Assembly (NCBI GenBank): GCA_950295325.1
Contig: OX485803.1
Coordinates: 34,983,554 to 35,047,553, forward strand
Direction of reading: 5' to 3'
From: Polytrichum commune
Lineage: Eukaryota > Streptophyta > Polytrichopsida > Polytrichales > Polytrichaceae
DNA length: 64,000 nucleotides
How positions within the stretch are numbered: position 1 is the first letter of the stretch; every line of letters starts with the position of its first letter. This document shows, one piece after another, positions 47,911-58,815 of this stretch. The position numbers and the translations under genes are program-made. A model generated the notes under the pieces. That model made no database searches. It saw only the letters and a program-made list of their open reading frames with translations, and had not been told where the DNA came from.

Positions 47911-47984
47911 ATTGCCATGTTGCCTTCACATGGATTCATTTTGTGGCTGTCAAGCAGTGCCTGGGAAGATTATTGGGCAGCATA

Positions 47985-48640
47985 ATCGGTCGAGACCCGA
48001 GAGTGTAAATTCCCAAGCTCAACCGGCTACATCTTCCGGTTTTCCTTGATAAATTCGAGGTATACATCTTCCGGTTTAACTGATCGGTGATTATCCTGAA
48101 GTCTTCAGCTTCAACTGGCTACGTCTTCCGGTCGTCCTTGATAAATTCGAGGTATATTCTATAGATACCCTCTTTAACTGATCAGCGATCATACTGAAGT
48201 CTTCGGCTTCAACCAGCTACATCTTCCGTGGTTGTACTTGATAAATTTGAGGTGTATTCTATAGATACCCTCTTTTAACTGATCGGCGATTATCCTGAAT
48301 TCTTTGGCTTCGACCGGCTGCATCTTCCGGTTGTACTTGACAAATTCGAGGTGTATTCTATAGATACTTTCATTAATTGATCGGCGATTATCCTGAAGTC
48401 CTCGGCTTCAACCGGCTACGTCTTCCGGTTGTCCTTGATAACTTTGAGGTGTATTCTATAGGATACCTTCTTTAACTGATAAGCGATTTTCCTGAAGTCT
48501 TCGGCTTCGACCGGCCACATCTTCCGGTTGCCCTTGATAAATTTGAGGTATATTCTATAAATTCCTCTTTAACTGACGGGCGATTTTGCTGAAGTCACCG
48601 GCTGTTTTTCCCACTCCACCGGTTCATCATCTGGAGCCAG
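47985..48640 (+). repeat. Expanded copy: about six 99-bp units with paired CCGG arms
   Basis: ATCTTCC recurs at 48031, 48122, 48221, 48322, 48420 and 48519 (steps 91, 99, 101, 98, 99). Most units carry AACCGG, a 9-bp spacer close to CTACATCTT, and CCGGTTG, a 6-7-bp inverted repeat, followed by CTTGATAAATTYGAGGTRTA, TCTATAGATACC, TTAACTGATCGGCGAT and CCTGAAGTCTTCGGCTTC. The first and last parts match the ends of the single-copy relatives, so the array arose by internal expansion. Confidence 0.85.
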
Positions 48641-48796
48641 CGGTCAGTTTGCGGCACAGACTAGTTCTGGGAGCGAGGTCTGTAGAGGTTCTGGTGGACT
48701 TGAGTCCTTCTCCTGCCACAACATTCTAACATAATAGTCAAAGGGAATTCCATGCTTCCAGGCTCCAACATACAGTATATAGGTCCCCCAGGTCCC

Positions 48797-48823
48797 CCAG
48801 CCCAGCCCAGCCCAGCCCAGCCA
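48797..48823 (+). repeat. (CCCAG)n microsatellite
   Basis: Five CCCAG/CAGCC units in a row. Confidence 0.9.
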
Positions 48824-49040
48824 GGAGCCTGCCAACACCAGTTGCATTAAGTTTCGGCATTCTTGAGCCTCCAGTGAGTGGATTCCGTCGTCAAAGAACT
48901 TTTAACCCCTGCATAAAGACTTCTCAATCAGGCCTATAGAAGGAAACCCAATTGAAGCCGAGCTGTTGCTAGCAAAATGTTCTGAGCATTGTCTAGGAAG
49001 TTAAGAAACAAGTCAGGTTTGACACCACCTGTAATGAGAT

Positions 49041-49077
49041 CTGGGCAAACCAACCAGTGTACGGGTTGTTTCGCCCC
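49041..49077. repeat. Collapsed copy of the 103-bp hairpin unit
   Basis: CTGGGCAAACCAACC and GGGTTGTTTCGCCC face each other across only 7 nt (AGTGTAC), whereas the full unit has about 50 bp between the same arms. Confidence 0.7.
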
Positions 49078-49151
49078 AACCCTGTAATGACTGGTTAGGG
49101 TTTTCAAAAAACTGAATATATGATCAAACAAAGCTTGCAGATTTTCAACGA

Positions 49152-49505
49152 AACCTACACTAAATGGTCTTGATATTGTGAGCCACAGTAATTTTCTAGA
49201 GCCCACACCAACTCTCATAATGAGAATTAATGTAGGTCACATTAATTTACGCAAAATCTCTGGTTTCAATTGGTGTGGCCAATTCTTTTTCTAAAAATTT
49301 GTTGTGGATGAATTCTGTCACTTTTTTCCCCCTATAATTAACACCCATGTGTTGGGCGGGAAGTCTTCATGAAAATTTAGGGGCATACTCATGGTTTTTG
49401 ACTCACGATAATTATTTCCATCTCGACTAGAGACTTAGTGTGGCCATCATTAATTATTTCTATGATAGTTTTCTACCCACACAAATAAATATGTTTAGTG
49501 TAGTG
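49152..49505. mobile_element. Possible third CACTA-terminated MITE
   Basis: The left end ACCTACACTAAATGG and the right end ATGTTTAGTGTAGTG are short inverted repeats like those of 30277-30602 and 58425-58775. The size, about 354 bp, also fits. The interior does not resemble the other two, so it may be a separate subfamily or chance. Confidence 0.35.
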
Positions 49506-49715
49506 ATGTGGCATCCATTTTATGAAGGTTTTGTAATGTGGAGCCTCCCAAAGAGGTGTGGCAACGAGGACAAGTAATTTTTGACATTTTGGAGACATTT
49601 TTGAGTGGATTGAGCTTTAACTCTTGATTGCTCGTGCAACCCAAAATGGGTCACCCACTAATATCGTGATGGGTTGCAACCCACAAGGTGGCAATCTACA
49701 TGGATGGAAAGTATC

Positions 49716-49841
49716 TGCTAGGAAAGGTGGGTCTACATGACACACCAATCTATCACGAAGTGTCTAGAATGACACCAATTGATGTCATTCTAGACACTTC
49801 ATGCTAGATTGGCGTGTCATGTAGACCCGCCTTTCCTACTA
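49716..49841. repeat. 126-bp near-perfect palindrome without a loop
   Basis: Two arms of about 63 bp meet at CCAATTG. Mirrored blocks include TAGGAAAGGTGGGTCTACAT/ATGTAGACCCGCCTTTCCTA and GAAGTGTCTAGAATGACA/TGTCATTCTAGACACTTC. Only a few mismatches separate the arms. Confidence 0.92.
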
Positions 49842-49849
49842 GTGATATG

Positions 49850-51085
49850 ATGAGGACACCCACCTTCATTGCCTAGAACCAACACAAGATAGTTGGGTAC
49901 TAAACCCAAGATAGATCAAAGCCCAACTAGTAATGGTGCACAAAGCCACATGGCCACCTCCGTGATCCCACCCAGTTTGCTTGCATCCCGGGTACCGACC
50001 CCCTTGCATCTTGGGAACCAACCCCCTTTATGCCTAGAACCGATCCCCTTTGTGCTTTATGGGCCTACCCCCTTGGCTTTGTGAATAAAATGGCTAGAAC
50101 AGTCTCCCCTCCCCCCCTTCCCCCATGTATAGAATGGCTAGAGTAGGCATTGACAAGACACCCTTAAACCCACCTTGAACCAACCCAAGATAGAGTGGAG
50201 CCCGTTACTTGCCTTACATGAAGGTAGTGGAGGCCGCTATGAGGTGGCGCCACTAATGGCATCTCTAACTGTCACTCGATGGGCTTGGACACTCCTACAC
50301 CATGGAGAACGGTTTCAGGTAGTAGAGTGTTGGCAACTGGGAGGCATTATAGGTGTTGGTTTTAGCACCCTCTACCTTACATTAAATGATAGTTTTGAAG
50401 CCTTTACCCTATGCTTACATGGAGGCTACAAACTCATGTAGAAAGTCATTCATAAAGTTGACTAAGATTTCTTAACTCGAGTCATGGAAGTAAATCAAGT
50501 TATTTGATGTTTCTACCTATGAACCGGTCTAGAAATCAATATGTCGGGTTTGAAATAATTCTATTGGGGGTAAATGTGACTCCATATTTGACATCGCATA
50601 TTAGTTGGAATAAATTGGCCCTCAACATGTGTGTGTGTGGGGGGGGGGGCTTGTTTTCACTAGAGCCCCTTCATTCATGATAGATGAGTTTACATAGATG
50701 TCATGAACCCCAAATTTCAAATAAAATAACATAAGGTAGACATACCTAATTTTGTTATTGCGTTTATTTGGGGCACCTACTTTTGGGTCTAATTTAGTCA
50801 TTTTATGCCACTAAAAGGTCAACCCCTTCTTGAGATTGGACATAGAAGACGTGTGTTTAGAAGAGTTTGAATCACATGCTCAAAGTTTGGTAACCGTTTT
50901 AAACTCAAGTCAACATAATTGAGGGGGATCTATGTGATATTCATGTGGTTCACTTGATGTTTACTCTTATTATTTACAAGAATTTGGAGATTAGCAACCA
51001 AACTTTATGGAATCAATCATAGCTCCTCTATGTGTAGGTAGGTACAAAGGTAGGTACGTACTTATTTCATTTTTAATAGACATAT
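49850..51085. other. Mixed stretch, no supported gene
   Basis: The region 49890-50110 is rich in ACCGACCCCCTT-like and CCCCTT motifs. A G run lies at 50639-50649, and the dispersed ACGTGTGTTTAGAAGAG motif at about 50850. I recognise no protein. Confidence 0.35.
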
Positions 51086-51089
51086 TAAA

Positions 51090-51600
51090 ATCTGAACTTC
51101 ATAAAGCAAGTAATATAAGGCAACAACAACAACAACAAGACCTATCTACCTTGTATCTAAAACCAACACTAATGCACCACTATCTTGCATTTGGGGGATA
51201 CAAATGCACATCAAGGGTACATAAACAATGTTGATTTAAGAGCATGCTTGAATCGGGGTCCAAATAACATGGGGTAAGGTATGCATGTACGGGGCCACTT
51301 GAACGATATGAAGGAAGGACAAAAAGAAAACATGCCCACATAAAGATTTGAACTTGGCAAAGTGAACAATATAAGGTAACAAACACGAACGCCAACAACG
51401 CCAACAAAAAATAACCAAACAAGATCCATCTACCTTTCCCTTGCATTTGGGGCATACAACAAATGCGAGATAAAGGTACACAAATCGTGTTGCTTTAGAG
51501 TATGCCCGAATTTGGTCAAAATAACATAGGGTAAAGTATGCGTGTACGGGGCCACTTGAATGCCATCGAGCAAGGCCAAAAAGAACATGCTCGGGTGGGC
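51090..51600 (+). repeat. Tandem duplication, about 256-bp unit, two copies
   Basis: TYTGAACTT..AAAG starts at 51091 and 51346, and GTACGGGGCCACTTGAA at 51287 and 51544 (steps 255 and 257). The unit includes CTTGCATTTGGGG.ATACAA and AACATRGGGTAARGTATG. Confidence 0.85.
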
Positions 51601-51822
51601 CCCACGGGAAGCATTTCCCTCCCATCCTCCACATCAATCGCGGCCAATGGGGAGGTGGCAATTGGTGGTGGTGGGGGGGGGGGGGAGTGTTTCATGATGC
51701 ACAAAGGCAGAGGTATAAATTATTAGGGAAGAAGGCGTCGAGCTGCCGTAGTGTTGGCGTTGTTGAAAGCAAGAAGGAATTAATTGCCTTTGTTGGCCTC
51801 TTCCGCGCCCCCGGTATGATGG

Positions 51823-51900
51823 TGAGAGAGAGAGAGAGAGGGGGGGGGAAAAAAAAAAAAGAGAGAAAAGAAAGAGAGAAAGAGAGAAAGAGAAAGGGAT
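51823..51900 (+). repeat. Purine-only low-complexity tract
   Basis: GA repeats, G8, A11 and AAAGAGAG units follow each other with almost no pyrimidine on this strand. Confidence 0.9.
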
Positions 51901-51998
51901 ATCTGGAGCGGCAGGAGGGTGGAGAAATATACCCCTACGGATACGTACAAAGTTTCGAGTCCTGAGGCAAGGAGTACTACCTCAAGAGTACAATTCTT

Positions 51999-52024
51999 GG
52001 GAGGGGGAGGGGGAGGGGGAGGGG
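51999..52024 (+). repeat. (GGGGGA)n tract, G-quadruplex-type
   Basis: Five G runs of at least three, separated by single A bases, lie within 26 bp and meet the usual G3+N1-7 pattern. Confidence 0.9.
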
Positions 52025-52309
52025 CAATCAACATTGCCACCCGGCCATGAGTTGGTGTGGGTTTGGGCCACACGATCGAGGCCTTTTTGGATCCGACGGA
52101 CGAGGTCGTCGGGAGTGAGGGAGAAAACGTGAGCTTTTTTGTTGGCTGTGGGTGTGGGAAAAGCTCAATATGCTATATATGTGACCCACCGACCTTCAGG
52201 GCCATGCCTTTGTGTATTGAAGGCTTGTCTTCTTGCTCCACTTGGGTGCACTGTCGCAAGCCGTTTCAACTACCGTATGGAGCTGTGGGATTTGGCAAAT
52301 CTCCAAAAG

Positions 52310-52770
52310 CCTCCCCTCGCAACAAAAGCTATCGAGTTCCACTACCACGCCAACTCTTCACAAAAACCCTAGTGGGAGGGACACCGTAGTTGCAGAGTTC
52401 GTGAACTTTTGTATGGTGATCGGTTGTGTTGATTGGGTTTGAAGAATCAATCCCGTAGTAATGTAGAGCCTCCCGATCGCAAAAAGGCTATCGAGTTTCA
52501 CTAGAACGCCAACTATTCACAAAACCCTAGTGTGAGGGACACCATAGTTGCAAAGTTCGTGAGCTTTCGTATGTAATCGTTTGTGTTGATTGGGTTTGGA
52601 CGATTAGTCCCTATATACTATAGAGCCTCCCAATTGCAAAAAGCTGTCGAGTTTCACTAGAACGCCAACTATTCACAAAACCCTAGTGAGAGGGGCGTTG
52701 TGGTTGCAAAGTTTGTGAACTTTCTATGTAATCGTTCATGTTAATTGGATCTGGATCATTAATCCCTAGG
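52310..52770 (+). repeat. Tandem repeat, about 157-bp unit, three copies
   Basis: TCGAGTTYCACTA occurs at about 52332, 52491 and 52647 (steps 159 and 156). Each unit continues CGCCAACTMTTCACAAAA, CCCTAGTG, GTTGCARAGTTYGTGA and TGTTGATTGGGTTTG. Confidence 0.88.
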
Positions 52771-52789
52771 TAACTAATGTCTCCTTGTG

Positions 52790-53634
52790 GCCATCGAATT
52801 TTAGAGGAGTGTCGTTGTTGTTGGTTGCAACCTCACATCCAAATTTGTTGTGCATGTGTATTCGAGCATGGACAAATGGGTATTGGGAGCCATGCAAAAA
52901 AAGATTGGATCATACCATCCAAATGTGTTGCTTTCACCATGGATGAAAACATCCAAAAAAGGGTCCTTTGTTGAAATTCATTTTGTTGAGTTAAAATGTC
53001 CTATTCAAGTTTTCGGGGGTGTACAAATAGGAGTGTCAATCAATATGTTGATGCTAAGGTTTGGAAGCAAGTCCATTATATGTAGATTCACGATATGTCT
53101 GAAGATGCTGTAAAAAACATGTATCATTAAGTACATAACACACCACCAACATATCAGTCATCGGCAAGAAATATACAAGTCTACATCGTGGTAGATTTGC
53201 AGTTTTTCCAGTAACATAGGACAATTTTCCAGTGACACTTATTCGGGATCCTATGGTTATAGTGATGTGTATGTCACTACTCTTCAAAAGGTTTCATTTT
53301 TCAAAAAGGAGCTCCAACCAATGGTTGTAGGCTTGAAGGGATGGTGTGGACAACACAATGTGGTCCCCGAGATAGGACCAATTCATACAAGCCAATGGAT
53401 CGCAATCTTTTAAACCATCATAATAACGTCAACATACTTGTTATCCATCCATAAGTGCACGACACATACGTCAACAAAAGGTGTCACTCAACCCCTCAAG
53501 GACTACAAACACCTCTATTCAATATTAAAGTAGATGTGCCTAATCCAATGTATGATTTTAAATGGACACCTATATTTTGAATGCTCTACGCGCTCGGAAT
53601 CTATTACTCATTCAAGACACAATATTCAACATAA

Positions 53635-53640
<6 letters not shown>
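52790..53640 (+). pseudogene. Unidentified decayed coding tract
   Basis: One plus-strand reading with a few stops and shifts stays coding-like over about 600 bp. It includes PPTYQSSARNIQVYIV (about 53140), GLKGWCGQHNVVPEIGP (about 53332), NHHNNVNILVIHP (about 53415) and TPLFNIKVDVPNPMYDFKWT (about 53508-53568). I do not recognise the family. It ends at the (AC)n tract. The evidence is the low stop density of one strand, so it is weak. Confidence 0.3.

Positions 53641-53673
<33 letters not shown>
53641..53673 (+). repeat. (AC)n microsatellite
   Basis: Sixteen AC dinucleotides. Confidence 0.97.
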
Positions 53674-53676
<3 letters not shown>

Positions 53677-54604
53677 TAGGGAAACCTATATGATAATTTT
53701 AATAACTTATAATCTTCACTTTGCCAATGAATAGGATATTCATAGGAGCTCCAAAAATGATGAGGAAAGTGACAAAGGACATGATTTGGATTTGCTAATT
53801 ATCTTTTACTAGTTTTGTTTTTCATATCCTACAAGAAATGGGTGTAGAGAGAAAAATGTATGTTTTAAGACCCGCTTGCCTTAAGCAAAAACATATTCAC
53901 TCCATCAAGCAAAAATCATTCGTCTTGGCATTATTCACTAAAAATTCTACTCATAGCAACATTACTCACTAAAAGTACCATAACTATTCATCATGGCACT
54001 ATTCACTGACAATATATGTGTTTGCATATGAATTTTTAGCACTCTCCAGGCACCTTAGAACATACACTAATTCTCTTGAAATGTATGGTAAATGAGGATG
54101 TATTCATGAATTTAACATAATAACATCACTTAGTAAAAATTTCAACCCTCACTAATTCTAAACCTTGGCAAATTAATGCATGTTTCTAGAATTAATACGA
54201 TGCACTAATTAGTACTTTTCCAACATACAATCAAAAGCAGATGTTCAGTTGCCCTAAGGCTACAATAAGCAACATTGTGAGTTATCTTCTTCACCAGACC
54301 AGTTTAGAAGATGTTAAAATTCATAATTTACTATATAGTATATTAGTGGTGAAAATTGAATTTAGTAAGTCAACTGACATGTATTTCAGTATACTAAATA
54401 GCTTTATGAAGCTTATTTAACATTCCATAAATGGTTCCACTGATAGTATTGAGGACTGAAAAATTTACTAAAACCTCAAAAGTTGGGTTTCACTTAAATA
54501 TTTGTTGGATAATAACATTGTTCATATTGTTTGGTTGGTGTTCGAGCTTGTCAACTTGGTTGGCAAACAATGTAGCCAACATGTTGTATTTGGTTTGAAA
54601 GTGT

Positions 54605-54679
<75 letters not shown>

Positions 54680-55225
54680 CACTTTGATTATAGATGCGAG
54701 CTGAACCCATAGTGGGTTGGCTGAGCATGGATATGGGATTATAAACAAAATTAGGATCAAAGTTGATGATATACTTCCTTTTTGTTATAATCTCAGTCCC
54801 CTTCATTAACATCTATTGATTCATTATAACTATTATTAAAACCTAATTTATGGGGATGCGTGATTCTTCTTGATATGATGGTCTTTTTTTTTACTATCAA
54901 GTGTGTTGAGATATGCATGTATGTATGTAACTATTATTACATTTGAATTGCTTATTGAATATGTTGATCAACGAGAATGCTACTTGTTCATATTGTATGG
55001 ATGTGATCTAAAGTCATGATGTAAACTTATATTGATTCCAAATCAGGTTGTAAAACTTCTTTTGAATGATATGTCCCTTATAGAACGGTGTAGTGATTAT
55101 GGCCATTGGGGTTGTGGATAGTGAAATGGTGCCACTCAATTTGTAATTTTGGTTCTTAGTTTGTCTTCTTCCCGCTTTCTTCAATTGCCTATTGCATGAG
55201 ACGGACTTGGGACTCTAATGGGGAC
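53674..55225. other. AT-rich stretch with a reverse-strand dispersed repeat
   Basis: 53735-53855 matches the reverse complement of 35760-35885 (ATTCATAGGAGCTCC, CATATCCTACAAGAAATGG). I see no gene. Confidence 0.45.
54610..54676 (+). repeat. (GA)n microsatellite, 67 bp
   Basis: About 33 uninterrupted GA dinucleotides, the longest microsatellite in the window. The serine/leucine and arginine/glutamate frames across it are artefacts. Confidence 0.98.
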
Positions 55226-55228
55226 ATA

Positions 55229-55454
55229 GGAAATTATCATATACGAGCGCACCTCTCATCTATCCAACATAAATCACTTGATCCCCTATAGGTTTGATAG
55301 CGATTCGTCTCAAATGACCTCAAGTGTACTAATCTGGGGTCTTTAAAACTAATCCCGATCTCAAATCAACTAACAAAGTAACCTCCGAACTGCACACTAT
55401 ATCAAGGCTTTTCTGTTAGATGAATGAGAGGTACACTCACATACAACGATTTCC
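55229..55454. mobile_element. 226-bp MITE, copy 1
   Basis: The left end GGAAATTATCATATACGAG, then CGCACCTCTCATC, mirrors the right end GAGAGGTACACTCACATACA, then ACGATTTCC, giving arms of about 45 bp. The interior phrases CATGACCTCAAG/ATGACCTCAA and GTAACCTC are shared with 58816-59040. No clear target duplication was found. Confidence 0.8.
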
Positions 55455-55955
55455 TTCCCCCCTCTCTCTCTCCCTCCCCTTGAGACTCTAGTTGGGTGCA
55501 TGTGCGGTGTATTTAATCTCTCAACAAAACCTTCCATCTTTATACATAACCCCCTTGAGCTTCTTATAACATAACATAACATAATATAGTAACGGCCGAG
55601 GGAAACAACGGGAAGGGGAAGAAGCTAAGCTAAAGCTAGGCGTTGGGTGGGGGCCATCTTAGGTGGCCATTGGGAATGGATGCGTAGGTGGCACGGGAAA
55701 CAAGGTCCAGCTATGGAGTGGGACCCCAAGTATCCACATTAGATTGAGTTGGTGATGCTAATAACTCCGCCTCGTACATAACTTACAAAGCATGGCCTCC
55801 CTCCCTTCCCAACCAATTCATCGCCCGCTCCATGCCACCAAATCAAGCCTTGTTTGTTAAAGGCAAGACATCCGTGGTGGTGGTGGTGGTTTACTACGAA
55901 GGTAAAAATGGGGTCTTAAAATGGTTATTTTTCTCTATTTGCCCACTCTTTGTAG
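55455..55955. other. Mixed stretch with ATAAC and GGT repeats
   Basis: (CATAA)n lies at about 55568-55586 and (GGT)n at about 55874-55892. No gene recognised. Confidence 0.4.
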
Positions 55956-55960
55956 GGTTG

Positions 55961-56047
55961 GGGCAAACCAACCCATACACTGGTTCCTTGGAGGCAAGGG
56001 CATAGGCATATGTCCAACAAGGAACGAGTGTATGGGTTGGTTTGCCC
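55961..56047. repeat. Single copy of the hairpin unit of the 42.6-43.3 kb array
   Basis: GGGCAAACCAACCCATACAC, then GGTTCCTTG, mirrors CAAGGAACGAG, then TGTATGGGTTGGTTTGCCC. The middle carries GGAGGCAAGGG and TAGGCAT as in the array. Length 87 bp. Confidence 0.88.
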
Positions 56048-56189
56048 GAATCCTCCTCGTAGGACACGAAGAAAGCTTAATTGTACAAGATGGTGAGCAA
56101 ATCCAAATCGTCCCCTTAGGCACTCGACTTCGTCGTTTTTAGGGTTCATCTGAGCATCTTACTAGTCATCAAAGTGAAGGTTTTCGTGT

Positions 56190-56640
56190 TGTGAAATGGC
56201 CATACATGTACACTCTAAACTCCATAACCTCAACCTCTTTAATATCACTCCTTCTCACATATCTCGAAATCCTAGGGAATGGATGTTCTCATTTTAAATC
56301 TCACTCTTTATTGTCACGTTTCCGTCCCTTGTATAACGGGTTTCGACACCAAAATAAACCACCAATGACTTCAAACCACACACTTGCACGCATCACATTG
56401 TCATCATTGTAATGATCGTCATTATTGCAAGATTGATTTTGTGTTATTTCATATTTTCACAAGCTACACTAGTTCTCTTTTGTTACGCATCCATGTCAAC
56501 ACTACAAAACTCCTTAGTATCACGTGCATTATAGTTTCCGTAGGCATGATGATATTTGGGAATTTAGAGTGCATCCCCAATTATGTTGACTAACAAACCT
56601 ATAATGATTATCGCATTATAAGTTTGCAGTCAAATCTCCT
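56190..56640 (+). repeat. Dispersed repeat, copy 2 (partner at 25160)
   Basis: It has the same ordered blocks as 25160-25575, including CCTAGGGAATGGATG, GGTTTCGACACCAAAATAA, CACATTGTCATCATTG and GTTACGCATCCATGT. Confidence 0.75.
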
Positions 56641-56894
56641 TTGAACACATGTCTTTTAGGTATCCGTTCTTGGAGCCACACAAAACCATGTACCAACCAA
56701 ATAAAATACAAGTGTCCAGTTAAGATATGTAACTGAATTAGGCATGTGTGCCTTAATTAGCACCCACAACCCCTCCAACCTGTGCAAATTGGATTGCTTG
56801 TTCAAATTGGTGAGGTTTATTTAATGGGTTCAATACGGTTTTAAAGGGACTCACTCATCTGTATACCATTTTGTTTTACAGGAATTGAATGTAT

Positions 56895-57086
56895 ACCAAT
56901 TTGGGCAATGTTAGTTTCAAAATAAGTAGTTTATTATATTTTGCGGTGGGGGTAATTGTTCAAAAGTCTATTATGGGAAGTCACACGCACTGCCATCAAC
57001 CCTTCCCATAATACACTTTTGAACAATTACCCCCACCCCAAAATATAATGAACTGCTTATTTTAAACTAACATTGCCCAAATTGGT
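56895..57086. mobile_element. Foldback element with 86-bp arms
   Basis: The arms 56895-56980 and 57002-57086 are inverted copies (ACCAATTTGGGCAATGTTAG/CTAACATTGCCCAAATTGGT; GGGGGTAATTGTTCAAAAG/CTTTTGAACAATTACCCCC) with few mismatches and a 21-nt loop. This is the form of a foldback MITE or a very long hairpin. No target duplication was identified. Confidence 0.9.
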
Positions 57087-57089
57087 GAC

Positions 57090-58420
57090 CATGTAATTAA
57101 GCTAGAATATCTCCTAATGAATTTGGTGTGTGGTGTTCGGTGCCCATCAGTGTTCAATATTGAAGTCTCCAACACCTGTCAGATGTTGAGCATTTCATAA
57201 AAATGTCCTCTGCAAAGTTTCCACCAATCACAGTGAAGGCCTCTCCAAAAATCACATGTCACAAAATACAATGGTTGTAATTTACAAATACAAACATAGA
57301 TGGACTCCAATCTTGGCACTTTGGCAAACATTTCAAAATTCCAATAAGTCCTGCAATTACGACTCTAAAACTTCAACTCGGCACTGACTGCAACTTCGGC
57401 TTGGCAAGCACAACTATATGTGGACGTGGATTTTCCAAATAAAATTGGGTGAAGAGTGATTGTAGAAGTTGATTGAAACTTGAAACATTGAATGCATGAA
57501 TGCGAGTGTCATTATGCGGTCTTCTGATGGAAAATATGGATTGGACTAAAATTTTAAAACTTGGAAGTTGACCAAAAACCAAACGACTTTGCCTTTGGAA
57601 TTGGATGATGATTAAGTGCATTATATAGATAATCTAAATAATTCTAGTGCATCATCTTGTTGTAGGTACTTCTTCAATGTAGTGAGACATCATATTGAAT
57701 ATTTTCATATTCAATATAAAATGGCCAATATCAAATTTTCATTGGTGAAGTGGTGCAAAAAAGTTTGAAAGTTTGAGTGAAGTGTGATTATTTTGAAGCC
57801 CTTCACATTGAAATGCATGTGCACACTTCAAACTTTAACACTAGTGCCCATTGACGAGAGAGGACTCGACATGCAAGTTGATTAAAGTAGTTGGAAGGTG
57901 ATTTGTAGTCGGTATAGAATAAAGGGGGCTACGGCCATGATAAGCAATCCATTGCTTGCTTGTCACATGCGCCGAGAGTACGGTCAACCCACGCCACTTA
58001 GCTTAAGTGATGCATCCCGAATGCATTCCATTAGCTTTGGTTTTGTACGTATTCTACAATTGCACATTAGCCCTCAATAACATGACGTTGCTTGGTAATT
58101 TCAAGGCCCTCCATTTGAGATCTCCCCGTGATTGGAGATGGAGAAAGTCCAAGTCCAATTGTCCAAGCTTCTTGTAATGTTGAATATTGTCAGTCCCACA
58201 AAACGTTGTTATGAATCTGAATAATATTATGTCATTGTGGTAGAAATTAGATAAAGTAGGATTAGATTGGAAACATCCTTACAATGTAGGATAAGGAATT
58301 CTAGATGGAAGGTCAAAATGTGAGCCCCACCTTTTCATTTTTGTTTTTGTATTTTTAGTGCCACTAAGGTCATCTCAACCATGCTATTATTGGCAAATAG
58401 AGATAGTACAAGAAGCTTGA
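57090..58420. other. AT-rich stretch, no supported gene
   Basis: I recognise no gene, tandem repeat or element end in it. Confidence 0.35.
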
Positions 58421-58424
58421 CCAT

Positions 58425-58775
58425 AAGTACACAAAAAATGATATTTAGTCTTTGATACACTAAATACAAATGCATACACTTAATATCAATAACCCTATGA
58501 AAGTAAGTAACATTAAATCTAAACTTAAACACGAAATATCAATTGTGGTAATATGTGAAAGTTACATGTTTGAATTTAGTTTTAGTAAGGATATGAAAAA
58601 ATCGCAAGTCCAGTGAAATCCTTGCTTCACAGGAAGGGAGGTGGAAGTAGGGAAGGTAGCGGCACATTTATGTCTAAGACTAATTGTCAAAGAATTGAAA
58701 ATTAGTGTTGAGCAGGGTAGGGTGATAACAACATTCAAATTTGATCAAACACTAAATATGCTTTTTAGTGTAGTG
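58425..58775. mobile_element. CACTA-terminated MITE, second copy, inverted
   Basis: The right end TTTTTAGTGTAGTG and the left end AAGTACACAAAAAATGATAT, then TTAG..TTTGATACACTAAAT, correspond to the ends of 30277-30602 on the opposite strand. Shared interior blocks include AAAGAATTGAAAATTAGTGT and CCTATGAAAGTAAGTAACAT. About 351 bp; the left terminus has drifted. Confidence 0.75.
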
Positions 58776-58815
58776 GCCTTGGACGATTCTACTTGAGCTC
58801 CTCACACTTGGAAAA

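Noticed and set aside
47985-48640. Possible CRISPR-like array because of regular repeats.
   Set aside because: The whole 99-bp unit is repeated, there are no unique spacers, and the context is eukaryotic.
54502-54812. Frames rich in Arg-Glu or Ser-Leu.
   Set aside because: They are translations of a 67-bp GA microsatellite.
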